This document shows, piece after piece, positions 15,589 to 24,634 of a DNA stretch of 64,000 bases. Made by a program: the position numbers and the translations under genes. How positions within the stretch are numbered: position 1 is the stretch's first letter; every line of letters begins with the position of its first letter. The stretch comes from Oscillatoriales cyanobacterium USR001. GTDB lineage: Bacteria; Cyanobacteriota; Cyanobacteriia; Cyanobacteriales; Microcoleaceae. The notes below the pieces were generated by a model. It was not told the origin of the DNA. It did no database searches and saw only the letters and a program-made list of their open reading frames with translations. The stretch covers positions 55,551-119,550 of the forward strand of contig MBRE01000059.1 of NCBI GenBank assembly GCA_001698425.1, written 5' to 3'.

Positions 15589-16233
15589 GTTAATTACATC
15601 AAAAAAATCATTCCATAATATGTAAGACTTTTGTTCTTCATCCAAATATTTAACTAAGCGATCGCGGGCAAAAACTATAGATGCAGCCTTAGCCATATTC
15701 AAATCCGTCACTGAATCTCCGATCGCTACTCGCACATCAGCATCATACAACTCCATCACTCGCACTTTAGAGACAAGTTCTGTCTCCCCTTCAAACTCCG
15801 ACAACACCTTCAAATGAGAACCACTAGCATCCAAGTCTAACGCATAAATAGCCTCAACTCGATTCACTAAATCCCCCATCACCGTCTCTACCATCACCCG
15901 AATCCCACCTGAAACTACCACAAAAGGGATTCCTTGACTATCAAGAAAATCCAGCAATTCTACCAATCCAGGACGGATTAATTTATCTTGAGAAAACTTG
16001 ATAATTTCTGGATAGCATTCCGCAGGAATAGATTCTAAAATCTGTCGCACTCCTGCGCGTAGTGTCAGTTTTTTAGCATACATTTCTGGGATTAACTGCG
16101 CCGACAAATCTGGTGCGAAGTGCTTCAACATGGCGACAAAAGTTTCTTCAACTGTGATTGTGCCATCAAAATCGCAGAAAACTACTCGTTTGGGTTGATT
16201 AGAGATTGGAGTTATCAATTGATTGTCAGTCAT
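15568..16233 (-). CDS. mtnX: 2-hydroxy-3-keto-5-methylthiopentenyl-1-phosphate phosphatase (MtnX, HAD family)
   Basis: This 221-residue HAD phosphatase has motif I FCDFDGTIT (~19-27, nucleophile Asp), motif II region VVVSGG (~105-110) and motif IV GDSVTDLNMAKAA (~177-189). The SerB-like layout and the adjacent mtnB identify the methionine salvage enzyme that dephosphorylates HK-MTPenyl-1-P. It starts 6 nt after the stop of the Crp/Fnr regulator gene, so the two are probably co-transcribed. The C-terminal TVNK is repeat-encoded. Confidence 0.9.
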   Translation of the reverse strand: MTDNQLITPISNQPKRVVFCDFDGTITVEETFVAMLKHFAPDLSAQLIPEMYAKKLTLRAGVRQILESIPAECYPEIIKFSQDKLIRPGLVELLDFLDSQGIPFVVVSGGIRVMVETVMGDLVNRVEAIYALDLDASGSHLKVLSEFEGETELVSKVRVMELYDADVRVAIGDSVTDLNMAKAASIVFARDRLVKYLDEEQKSYILWNDFFDVINNLTVNK

Positions 16234-16239
16234 GCTTAA

Positions 16240-16941
16240 TCATTTTTTCTCAGTGTCAGCGGGCAAACAAATCAAATTATCATCTTGAGTATAAATCAAG
16301 CCTTTCGATCGCAACTTACCCATTAAGCGAGTCACCGTCACCCGTGTAGAACCGATCGCGCTACCAATTTGAGTATGAGTCAAAGACCAAGGTAAACGAT
16401 AACCTCTTACCATATCTGAGTTTACTTGATCGAAATAAGGTTCGCCAAATTCCTCGATCAACAAACTCAGAAATCCGTAGAGTCGGTCAAGAGTTCGCCG
16501 TTGTCCCAATGTACTAAGCCACAATAGTTTCCGCTGGTGTTGATAGCGAAAAGCATCCAAAATTTCTCGCCGGAAATGAGGCCAATTGTCCAAATCATGC
16601 CAATACATCCAAACTATATTGGTTTCGTCAATATGGGCATAGGCTTGAAGTGCAAAAGGCGATTGCGCCACCAATTCAAAAGGTTGACCTGCGCCAACGA
16701 AGCCTAAAAAAGTTTCTTCTAAATTGCGGCGGGAAGTTTTCTTGGTGGTGGCGCTGACAAGGGAAGAACCCACAAGTCGGATGGAACCGCGTTCTACTAA
16801 ATATAGTAATCCAGGTCTAGCGGGAATCCGCTCATCTTTGTTAAATGTTCGACTGCGGTAGTGTTCTATGGCCCAGTCTGTAATTCTTTGCCAAGTTAAA
16901 AAAGGTCGATTAGCATCTGAGGGAGTAAAAGTTGTTTGCAT
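16240..16941 (-). CDS. Crp/Fnr family transcriptional regulator (NtcA-like HTH)
   Basis: This 233-residue protein has an N-terminal cyclic-nucleotide-binding-like beta-barrel (~25-125), a long dimerisation helix (~130-165) and a C-terminal winged HTH (~180-228). The recognition helix segment [12 protein letters not shown] is identical to that of NtcA in this window (39601-40266). The effector pocket is not conserved enough to predict cAMP or 2-oxoglutarate binding. It is the first gene of a cluster with mtnX and mtnB, which suggests a role in methionine salvage or sulphur control, though chance linkage is possible. Confidence 0.88.
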   Translation of the reverse strand: MQTTFTPSDANRPFLTWQRITDWAIEHYRSRTFNKDERIPARPGLLYLVERGSIRLVGSSLVSATTKKTSRRNLEETFLGFVGAGQPFELVAQSPFALQAYAHIDETNIVWMYWHDLDNWPHFRREILDAFRYQHQRKLLWLSTLGQRRTLDRLYGFLSLLIEEFGEPYFDQVNSDMVRGYRLPWSLTHTQIGSAIGSTRVTVTRLMGKLRSKGLIYTQDDNLICLPADTEKK

Positions 16942-17034
16942 AGGTGAGCTTTCGGGGGATATAGCTTTGGTATAAGTCCTGTTATTTAACTCGGCTCTGG
17001 ATTTTAATGTAGCAAAAAATACATCAATCTGTTT

Positions 17035-18096
17035 ATGTTCAAAAGAAAATTTGCTTTAAATTCAGGATCTCTAAGACCAAAACACCGGAAGCAAACCCCT
17101 CACTTAGATATCTTGCTACACAGTAGTACAGAGGATTCACTCTTTATGGAAGTTAACTTAACCTCAGATACGAGCAGCGATGCCTACGGCTGGGTAGGCT
17201 TACGCGATTGTCTATTGTTGAGCGCCAAGTTGATGTTAATGGAACATTTAGGGGGTGCGATCGCCTCCCTTTTCTTCCCGATTGAGGAAATACCTTTGCA
17301 GCAGAGTAAAGATGGTTTACAAGTGCAGTACCTATCGCCGATCGCTCTTAAAGTAGCGAATATCCAGCAAAAATCACCGATGGATATTGCTATTGCGATC
17401 GCTGATTATTGCCAGGAAGAAAGCACAAATCAAAGCTGTTTGAATCGAGAATATTTCACTGTTGAAGTTGTACCGCCAGGGATAATTTTGTTTAAATTAA
17501 CTGCTTTGGGAGTAGCGAATTGGTTGCAAACTTTCCCTTCATTAATTAAACAGAAAATGACGAAAGGGGAGCGGGAAATTACATCTCTTTGTATTGATAG
17601 CGATCGCTATTTTCCCATTCAATACAGTCATGCTCGTTGTTGTTCTATATTAAAATTAGCCGATCGCGATCGAATTATAGAGCTTGCCGATCGCGATCGA
17701 CCTCATAGCAGCCCAGATTGGCAAATTATTACCCCAAATCCAATTCCCTGGCTAGACGATCGAAATCACCTGCGATTATTCCACCTCGCAGAATTGAGCT
17801 TAATTTCGCAATTATTCACAACATTAGACAACTTATCACCACTTTTTCAAGAAAATTTGGGGGAGCTAATGGGGCATTTAATTATCGGCGATCGAGCAGC
17901 CAATTGGAGTAAATTAGCTAAGGCTTTAAGTGATGCTTTTCAGACATTTTACAGCCAATGTCGAATTTGGGGAGAAGTGCAGAAAGAAACGCCAAAACTT
18001 GCTCAAGCGAGATTAGGTTTAGTAATAGGAACCCAAGTTTTACTACAATTTATCCTGCAAGAATTGTTAGGAGTATTTGCACCTTTAGAATTATAG
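17035..18096 (+). CDS. Hypothetical cyanobacterial protein
   Basis: I do not recognise this 353-residue protein. It has no signal peptide or clear TM helix and looks soluble and mostly helical, with aliphatic-rich segments. The ATG at 17035 gives a basic N-terminus (MFKRKFALNSGSLRPKHRK); an in-frame ATG at 17146 (MEVNLTSDTSSDAYGW) is an alternative start. Several GCGATCGC/CGATCG sites in the gene encode local Ala-Asp-Arg-Asp repeats (LADRDRIIELADRDR). It is transcribed divergently from the Crp/Fnr gene, 93 bp away. Confidence 0.75.
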   Translation: MFKRKFALNSGSLRPKHRKQTPHLDILLHSSTEDSLFMEVNLTSDTSSDAYGWVGLRDCLLLSAKLMLMEHLGGAIASLFFPIEEIPLQQSKDGLQVQYLSPIALKVANIQQKSPMDIAIAIADYCQEESTNQSCLNREYFTVEVVPPGIILFKLTALGVANWLQTFPSLIKQKMTKGEREITSLCIDSDRYFPIQYSHARCCSILKLADRDRIIELADRDRPHSSPDWQIITPNPIPWLDDRNHLRLFHLAELSLISQLFTTLDNLSPLFQENLGELMGHLIIGDRAANWSKLAKALSDAFQTFYSQCRIWGEVQKETPKLAQARLGLVIGTQVLLQFILQELLGVFAPLEL

Positions 18097-18181
18097 ATTT
18101 TTTCACTCTACTTTTGTAGAATCTCAGAAAAACGGCATGGCGGTGTCCCTACCGTGTTTCATAACAGCGGGAACCGCTGTA

Positions 18182-18306
18182 ATACCATTTCTAAAAAAGT
18201 TTTCAACAGTTTGGGTAGGGGCGGGTTCGCCAACAATCACCGCAATTCGCCAAAATATTCAAAAACCCGCCCCGAAGACTGTAGTATTAATTTAGAGAAT
18301 TGGTAT
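18182..18306 (-). repeat. Dispersed element with ATACCAATT ends (copy 2, inverted)
   Basis: This is the reverse complement of 14726-14823, with an additional ~24-bp GC-rich insertion (AGTTTGGGTAGGGGCGGGTT and neighbours). It lies between the hypothetical gene and the permease gene. The two copies flank a ~3.4-kb segment in inverted orientation. Confidence 0.85.
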
Positions 18307-18359
18307 AAGACCAAAAATGTATTGACATCAGTAGCAATCGAGTTGTCGGGGAACGTCAG

Positions 18360-19238
18360 ATGCTAAAGTTGGGCATGAGTTTGAGGAATGGCTTAGTCAG
18401 AAAGCCTGTGCCACTAAAAACTGAGTTGGAAAAATACCAAGATAGGTGCGATCGCCCCTTAGATGAAACCTTTGATGAAAAATGGTTTAAACGGTTTTTT
18501 GTCGCAGTTTTGTTGGCCGGACAAGTTTGGTTGCGGTTACTCAAGGGTAAGGTTTCCGGCGCGTTGGTAATGGATCATTTAGCGACTGTTGGTTTGGGCT
18601 CATTGAGGGCCGTATTGCTCATCGCTTTTTTTGGGGGTATGATTTTTACTATTCAGTCTGCTCGCGAGTTAATTCGGTTTGGGGCGGTGGGGGCGGTGGG
18701 CGGTGCTTTTGCGATCGCATTTTGCCGAGAATTAGCACCAGTTTTAACAGCCGGAGTCGTAGCCGGACAAGTGGGTAGTGGTTTTGCGGCAGAAATTGGG
18801 GAAATGCAGGTGACAGAACAAGTGGATGCGTTGTATATGTTGAAAACAAATCCAGTTGATTATTTAGTTTTACCCCGCGTCGTAGCTTGTTGTATTATGT
18901 TACCAATTTTAACGATTTTTTCTTTAGTAGTTGGGATTGGTGGCGGGGCTTTTGTAGCAGCAATTTTCTATCATTTACCTCCCGGAGTATTTTTAGAATC
19001 AATACGCAATTTTTTAGAGCCTTGGGATTTAGTAACAGTGGGAATTAAAGGGTTAATTTTTGGGGCAATTATTGGCATTATTGGTTGTGCTTGGGGATTA
19101 ACTACTACTGGTGGAGGAAAAGGTGTAGGGCGATCGGCTACGGCGGCCGTAGTAACTGCTTGGGTGTCAATTTTTATGGCTGATTTCTGTTTATCATTGT
19201 TAATGTTTCAGGAGTTAGCAATTACTAAAGGTGGGTAG
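18360..19238 (+). CDS. MlaE family ABC transporter permease
   Basis: MlaE/TGD1-type permeases move phospholipids across the envelope. After a ~70-residue N-terminal region, the permease core runs from LATVGLGSLRAVLLIAFFGG to the end. It has the family segment AFCRELAPVLTAGVVAGQVGSGFAAEIG, MQVTEQVDAL, and five to six TM helices. The length (292) exceeds the usual ~250-260 because of the N-terminal extension; a start at 18375 (MSLRNG) is also possible. No ATPase or substrate-binding subunit is adjacent, which is common in cyanobacteria. Confidence 0.88.
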   Translation: MLKLGMSLRNGLVRKPVPLKTELEKYQDRCDRPLDETFDEKWFKRFFVAVLLAGQVWLRLLKGKVSGALVMDHLATVGLGSLRAVLLIAFFGGMIFTIQSARELIRFGAVGAVGGAFAIAFCRELAPVLTAGVVAGQVGSGFAAEIGEMQVTEQVDALYMLKTNPVDYLVLPRVVACCIMLPILTIFSLVVGIGGGAFVAAIFYHLPPGVFLESIRNFLEPWDLVTVGIKGLIFGAIIGIIGCAWGLTTTGGGKGVGRSATAAVVTAWVSIFMADFCLSLLMFQELAITKGG

Positions 19239-19262
19239 GAACGAAAAAATTAATTTTTCTTA

Positions 19263-20156
19263 TTAATTTTTCTTAGTAGGAGAAGCTTGAGGAGTCGGAG
19301 ATGCCTTTTTAGTAGTAGTTGTTGGCGAACTTGTAGGCGCAGGATTTCCCGAAGCTAACTGCTTAATTTGGTCTTTAAAATTAGCGGGAGCCAAATCTGA
19401 AGCCTTAGTAAAAAACACCTTGGCATCTTCAGTTTTTCCCTTTTCTTTTAAAACGATCGCCTTCGCTAAAAGCGGACGAAAATCTTTATTGTCGGCCTTA
19501 ATTCCCTCATCGTAAATCGCGATCGCCTCATCAAAACGCTTCTGATCGGCATAAACCTGACCTAAAATCAACTGCACCGAATTAACATCAATACTTCCAG
19601 CCTTAGCCAAATTCGCCGCCGGAGCCGCCTTCAAAGTATCCTGTAACAAACCGATCGCCGCTTCCGGGCGCTTCTGATTCAGTAACAAATTCACCAACCC
19701 TTGTAAAGCCTTAACGTCCCCAGGCTTAAGCGTTAAAACCGATCGATAAGCCTGAGCCGCACCCTCGCGATCGCCAGAATAATCCTTCGCCTGCGCCAAC
19801 AGAATCGCATACTCCCCATTCTCAGGATTCAACTTCGATAGCCTTTCCAGCGGTCCAATTACATCCTTAATTTCCCCCTGTTTAGCCTGAATCAACTCCA
19901 GTCGCACCTGCAATAACCCCTTCAAAGCCGTTTGATTATCCGGTTCCCGTTGCAAAACCAACTCATAACCCCGCGCTTGAGCTTGCAAATCCGATTGCTT
20001 CGCCGTAGTCGTCTGCATTGGTGTCGGCGACGGCGAACTCGAAGCCTGATTCGCCCTCACAATACTATCCACAATTGGAGCGATCGAAAAACCCACAAAG
20101 GCAATGACCGACAACACCATTACCACACTAATCAAGCCGCGACGCTTTTTTAACAT
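19263..20156 (-). CDS. Membrane-anchored TPR protein
   Basis: Of 297 residues, an N-terminal TM/signal anchor (LISVVMVLSVIAFVGFSIAP) is followed by several tetratricopeptide repeats (~60-255; for example YELVLQREPDNQTALKGLLQ and AIAIYDEGIKADNKDFRPLL). A Ser/Thr/Pro/Lys-rich tail closes the protein. It is probably a scaffold facing the periplasm or lumen; partners are unknown. It converges with the permease gene, with only 24 bp between stops. Confidence 0.85.
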   Translation of the reverse strand: MLKKRRGLISVVMVLSVIAFVGFSIAPIVDSIVRANQASSSPSPTPMQTTTAKQSDLQAQARGYELVLQREPDNQTALKGLLQVRLELIQAKQGEIKDVIGPLERLSKLNPENGEYAILLAQAKDYSGDREGAAQAYRSVLTLKPGDVKALQGLVNLLLNQKRPEAAIGLLQDTLKAAPAANLAKAGSIDVNSVQLILGQVYADQKRFDEAIAIYDEGIKADNKDFRPLLAKAIVLKEKGKTEDAKVFFTKASDLAPANFKDQIKQLASGNPAPTSSPTTTTKKASPTPQASPTKKN

Positions 20157-20746
20157 CTCACTCTTACCCTCAAAACCGCAATGGTTCTCAATTTCAACGC
20201 CTAACTGATATAGTAGCGTTTTGCTGACAGTTAATATAGTAACAGGCCTACAAGTTCACTCAGCAAATTAACTCTGGAGTATCAGCCTTACTCTCAATCC
20301 CTAAAAAATTAAAAATTAAAAATGCCAAATTAAAAATCATTCAAATTTAATATTTTAAGTTTTTAATTTTTAATTTGGCAAAATGGGAACCAGAAGGTGT
20401 AGCCTGATAGTCCAGCTTAGTTGTGCTTCGCTGTTAAATTACCTAAATATGCGGATCAGCCTGTTAGGTAATTGGATTAAGTACAATAAACAAGGTCGGT
20501 CGTGACGCTACTAGCTAACAACTCTCGCCCAAGGTAATCAACAAACATATCAGTCAGAATTTCTCCCAACCTTTGCGATCGCAGATTTTGGAGACTTACA
20601 GACCGATCGAGTTGACCAATTCCAAAGCTAAAAGTTGAGAAATCCAGAAAACTGAGGCGCAAGCCTCAATCACTGCGCTAATAGCATTTTCAACAGTTTA
20701 TTCCTAAGTTCCCATAAGGGATGTGTCTCCGCTGCAAGGAGTTTTT
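20157..20746. other. 590-bp intergenic region with two inverted repeats
   Basis: No convincing gene is seen. It holds an A+T-rich dispersed inverted repeat, GCCAAATTAAAAAT (20324-20337) with its complement at 20366-20379. A 10-bp hairpin AATTACCTAA (20437-20446)/TTAGGTAATT (20464-20473) follows. The last 50 bp are the leader of the next gene, with AAGGAG before its ATG. A small RNA is possible but not supported by a known family. Confidence 0.6.
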
Positions 20747-22141
20747 ATGAACCCCTCCCCGAAACGCTCTTCCAAATCGCCCAAGACAACTCCCTCTGAA
20801 AAAGGGCATCTAAGCGAGCAACTTGTCAATCTGATCAAAGCTCCCGTTCAGTCGCCTGAGTCCGCAGTCGAGAATTCAACACTCTCCGCACCTGCGACAC
20901 CCACGCCTGTCGAGTCAAGCAAACTAACGGCATCAACTGAGGCAACCACAGCCTTAACAGACAAACTGCAAAGGCCGCGCCAAAGACCAATTCCAGTAGT
21001 TCAAACTGCACCAAAGGAAACACCAACCGATGATGTACCTGCTGGAAAAAAAGCTCGAAAAGAAAAATCTGATGATGCTCCCGCCTCTGTCGATAAAAAA
21101 GCTCCCAAAGCTGAGTTAGCAGATGCTCCTACCGCCTCAGTCGGTAAAAAAGCTCCCAAAGCTGAGTTAGCAGATGCTCCTGCGTCCCCTGAAAAGGCAA
21201 AAACCGCTGTTACAGCAGGCGATCGCGAAACTGAAACAGCCAACGCTACCCCCAGCGACGAGCAGCCCACCTCTATCTATGGGACACCGGGAGCCATTCG
21301 CCAACACCCAATTCCCCCCGCCAGCGAACCCAAACAATACCGAGCCGTTGGCTTAGTGAAGGGGCGCTATACTTCATCAGAAGATCAATTCACGCGGGGC
21401 ACGCTCACCGCTTCTGACGGGACAGCGATCGACGCAGTATTACTGGGTCGAGTAATGAGCCTAGTGAAAAATCACATCAACCTAGAGCAAGAACATCTTT
21501 GGGTTGTCTATCCCCGTACCCGACAACAAGATGGCAACTTACACGCCCAAATCATGGGAATTTGGGAGCCAGAAACCCTTAAAAAACCAATTGATTCACC
21601 TTCACAAACAGATGATGTCGTAACAGAGGAAAATCAAGGGGAAGATAGCAGCAATAGCCAAGAAACTCCCACTGCCTTTTCACCTGCACCAATCAATGTT
21701 GAAAATGGTTATTTCTCCATTCGAGGTGAGGTGATTTATCAATCCCAAGAAGAGGAAAAGTACATCATTGTCAAAATCAGACAAATTCCCCGTAAGGATG
21801 GGGAAACAATGAAGTTTTTTAAGTTAAAACTCAACGGAGAGTTAGCAGAAAAAGCAGTGAGTTATTTCTGGGACTTCGATGTGCAGTTACAGGGCAATAA
21901 ACTTTTGATTACCAAGGGTACAAATATTGGCCCAATGCCTGCCAAGAAGAAGCCTTTTAACAAAGGCGGTGGTGGTGGTTTTAAAGGGAAAAGCAAATTT
22001 ACCCCGCCAAAAAGAGATCCAAATGCGCCGCGCCCCGAACCCCCCAACCGCAAACCAGCAGCGGTAGCAGTCGAAGCGCCTCCTAAGCGCACTGAACCCC
22101 TTGCCAAACCGGTTAAAAAGCCAAAATCAACTGAGGGTTAA
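20747..22141 (+). CDS. Hypothetical protein with long disordered N-terminus
   Basis: The 464-residue product is not recognised. The ATG at 20747 is chosen for its clear AAGGAG Shine-Dalgarno sequence. Residues 1-200 are disordered, Lys/Pro/Ala/Ser-rich, and include a duplicated unit (KKAPKAELADAP twice). Residues ~205-410 hold two beta-rich modules starting YRAVGLVKGRYTSSEDQFTR and GYFSIRGEVIYQSQEEEKYI. The tail is basic, Gly/Lys/Pro-rich (FNKGGGGGFKGKSKF). The basic tails suggest nucleic-acid or polyanion contact, which is only inference. Confidence 0.78.
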   Translation: MNPSPKRSSKSPKTTPSEKGHLSEQLVNLIKAPVQSPESAVENSTLSAPATPTPVESSKLTASTEATTALTDKLQRPRQRPIPVVQTAPKETPTDDVPAGKKARKEKSDDAPASVDKKAPKAELADAPTASVGKKAPKAELADAPASPEKAKTAVTAGDRETETANATPSDEQPTSIYGTPGAIRQHPIPPASEPKQYRAVGLVKGRYTSSEDQFTRGTLTASDGTAIDAVLLGRVMSLVKNHINLEQEHLWVVYPRTRQQDGNLHAQIMGIWEPETLKKPIDSPSQTDDVVTEENQGEDSSNSQETPTAFSPAPINVENGYFSIRGEVIYQSQEEEKYIIVKIRQIPRKDGETMKFFKLKLNGELAEKAVSYFWDFDVQLQGNKLLITKGTNIGPMPAKKKPFNKGGGGGFKGKSKFTPPKRDPNAPRPEPPNRKPAAVAVEAPPKRTEPLAKPVKKPKSTEG

Positions 22142-22292
22142 TGGTTATTTGTTAACTGTTAACGGTTATTTGTTAACTGTTAACTGTTAACAAATAACAA
22201 ATAACAAATAACAAATAACCAATAACCAATAACCAATAACCAATAACCAATAACCAATAACCAATAACCAATAACCAATAACCAATAACAAA
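22142..22292. repeat. Heptamer tandem repeat array, ~150 bp
   Basis: The longest uniform run: TTAACTG-type units are followed by AACAAAT and then about a dozen CCAATAA units. It separates the convergent stops of the disordered-protein gene and the GGDEF gene and could act as a transcription barrier. Confidence 0.92.
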
Positions 22293-22293
22293 G

Positions 22294-24447
22294 TTAATAA
22301 AATTCAAATCGGTTTTTTCCAAGTTCCTTCGCGCGGTACATCGCCGTATCAGCGTTTTTAATCAAACTTTCTTTATCTTGACCATCCAGAGGATACAAAC
22401 TAATACCGATACTCGTAGTTATTGAAAACTTATGATCTTCAAGGATAAAAACTTCAGTAATCGCATCCCGAATTTTCTCGGCAACTCTTGCCGCATCAGC
22501 TTTACCGGGAATTCCTGGCAAAATCACCGTAAATTCATCACCACCTAAGCGAGAAATTGTATCGCTTCCTCGTAAACATCCTTTGAGTCTTTCGGCAACT
22601 CCTTTCAAAAGTAAATCTCCAATATCGTGTCCGAGAGAATCATTAATTAACTTAAATCTATCCAAATCTAAAAACAGTAAAGCCACTAATTTATTTTTAC
22701 TCGCAGCTTGTTCTATACACTGGTTTAAACGTTCGTAAAACATTTGACGATTTGGTAGTCCTGTCAGCGGATCGTGGTAGGCTTGATAACGCAAACGATC
22801 TTCAGAAAGTAAAAGTTCTGCATTTTTCTTCTTTAACTCTTCTTCCATGCGTTTGCGTTCAGTAATATCTCTGATTGCACCTACTAAAAATAAGTTTCCC
22901 GCTGCGTCTTTATGGAGCGATCTTTTGGTGGCAATCAAATGTGTAGTACCGCTGGCATCGGTAAATTCTTCTTCATTTTCATTTTCTTCTTGTGTGGTAA
23001 AGACTAATTCATCTTGCTGCCAAAAAATTTCTGCTTCATGTTTAGGAAATAAATCATAATCTGTTTTGCTCATTAATGTTGATAGCGGTTGACCAATCAA
23101 TCGACAATAAGCTTGATTTAGGACAATCCGGCGGTGGTTTTTGTCATTCACAAAAATTGGATCGGGAATTGTATTAATTACAGTTTGTAAAAATTCTTTG
23201 GAGCGTTTTAACTCTTCTTGTAAGTGCGCTAGGTAGGAATTAATTGCTGCCGCAGATCCGGCTATTGCGATTAATGGTGGAATTAAAGGCAACCACCAAC
23301 CTATTAGGAAAGCTAAATATAAACTGGTAGAAAGACTAATCCCAACTCCTAAAAGAGAAAGTAGTGAAAATTGGGGCGATCGCACTTTCCAACTGACTAA
23401 AGCTCCCACCCAAGACCAGCCACAAATCCATAGCCATTCAGCCCAATCTGGCCAAACTTTAAAGCTTGTTCTACCTTCCAATGCGGCACTCAAAATCTGG
23501 CTTAAAAAATGAGCTTGAAGCTCAACTCCTGATATCCAATCGGGGGAATCTAATAAACCACTGCTATAGGAAGTGCGCTGAAAATCTTTTAAGCTAGTAG
23601 CAGTAGAACCGATTAAAACAATGCGCGATCGCACAAAATCTGGTGGCATTTTTCCTGAAAGCACATCCGTCATTGAAACACTGCGAAAACTACCCGCAGG
23701 ACCGCGAAGATTTGCTAAAATTTGATAGCCGCGATCTTCCGCTTGAATATAGGCTCCATCATGGGCTTTAAAGCGCTTAAAAACACCCTTACCTAACTGC
23801 AAATACTTAGGATTTGTCTTGGCTGGTTGAGGGGTAATTCCTCGATCTTCCAGATAAATTAAAGCTAATTTAAGGGCAAGACTTTCGCGAGTCTTGCCAT
23901 CAGAAAGCCACGAATAAAGTAATGCTCTGCGTACTTTTCCGTCACCATCAACTACTACATTATTCAAACCTACCCGATTTTGTTCGCTCAGAACTGTGGG
24001 AGGGCGCACCCCCAAAAGATTTTCATTTTGAGTATTTTCAATTCCAATTACATTTGGGATGGTTTCAAAAGCTTTCACTAACTTTTCATGTCCTGGTTCA
24101 ACGGGCAAATCTCGATAAATATCTAAGCCGATCGCGCGGGGTTGACCGGCGTGTAATTTTTGCAGCAATTCAGCCATCACACCATCAGGTATGGGATAGT
24201 TAAATTTTTGCAAATCAGCCTCATTAATTGCCACAATCACAATTCTTTCATCAACTGCTTCTAGGGACCGCCAGCGAAAAAACTGATCCCAAGCTGCTAA
24301 TTCTAAGAACTGCAAAAGTCCGAAGGAGCGCAGTACAATTACCGTTCCCGCAACACTTGAGGCGGTAATTAATACTCGGTGTTCTCGATACCACTTTTTT
24401 ACGGTTGCCCGTATCTTATTTGAAGCTTTGCTAAGGCGCTTGAACAT
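22294..24447 (-). CDS. CHASE2-PAS-GGDEF diguanylate cyclase
   Basis: This 717-residue membrane sensor makes c-di-GMP. An N-terminal TM (~28-48) leads into a periplasmic CHASE2 domain (~50-330), followed by three TM helices (~335-405). A PAS domain spans ~415-540 (FLQTVINTIPDPIFVNDKN) and the GGDEF domain ~555-717. The active site SRLGGDEFTVILPG is intact. An RxxD inhibitory site (RGSD) lies five residues before GGDEF, so product inhibition is expected. No EAL domain follows. The CHASE2 ligand is unknown. Confidence 0.94.
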   Translation of the reverse strand: MFKRLSKASNKIRATVKKWYREHRVLITASSVAGTVIVLRSFGLLQFLELAAWDQFFRWRSLEAVDERIVIVAINEADLQKFNYPIPDGVMAELLQKLHAGQPRAIGLDIYRDLPVEPGHEKLVKAFETIPNVIGIENTQNENLLGVRPPTVLSEQNRVGLNNVVVDGDGKVRRALLYSWLSDGKTRESLALKLALIYLEDRGITPQPAKTNPKYLQLGKGVFKRFKAHDGAYIQAEDRGYQILANLRGPAGSFRSVSMTDVLSGKMPPDFVRSRIVLIGSTATSLKDFQRTSYSSGLLDSPDWISGVELQAHFLSQILSAALEGRTSFKVWPDWAEWLWICGWSWVGALVSWKVRSPQFSLLSLLGVGISLSTSLYLAFLIGWWLPLIPPLIAIAGSAAAINSYLAHLQEELKRSKEFLQTVINTIPDPIFVNDKNHRRIVLNQAYCRLIGQPLSTLMSKTDYDLFPKHEAEIFWQQDELVFTTQEENENEEEFTDASGTTHLIATKRSLHKDAAGNLFLVGAIRDITERKRMEEELKKKNAELLLSEDRLRYQAYHDPLTGLPNRQMFYERLNQCIEQAASKNKLVALLFLDLDRFKLINDSLGHDIGDLLLKGVAERLKGCLRGSDTISRLGGDEFTVILPGIPGKADAARVAEKIRDAITEVFILEDHKFSITTSIGISLYPLDGQDKESLIKNADTAMYRAKELGKNRFEFY

Positions 24448-24634
24448 TTAAGTAGAAGGTAAAAGAAAAAATTTTATGCAGAAACTTCGTTTGATGCACC
24501 CTGCAAGCTGATTTAATTGTAAGACTTGAGTAAATTCTGTCTTAAAGATAGCGCATCAGTCAATAAAAGAGCCAGAGGCGCGATCGCACATCTGAACTCT
24601 TTTAGCAATTAACTTTATTTTCCCAGCAGATAGA

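Noticed and set aside
20477..20662. 61-residue minus-strand frame in the intergenic region
   Set aside because: No ribosome site, no recognisable composition, and it overlaps the leader hairpins; probably chance.
22142..22292. Heptamer array as a CRISPR array
   Set aside because: Units are 7 bp without spacers of 30-40 bp, and there are no cas genes in the window.
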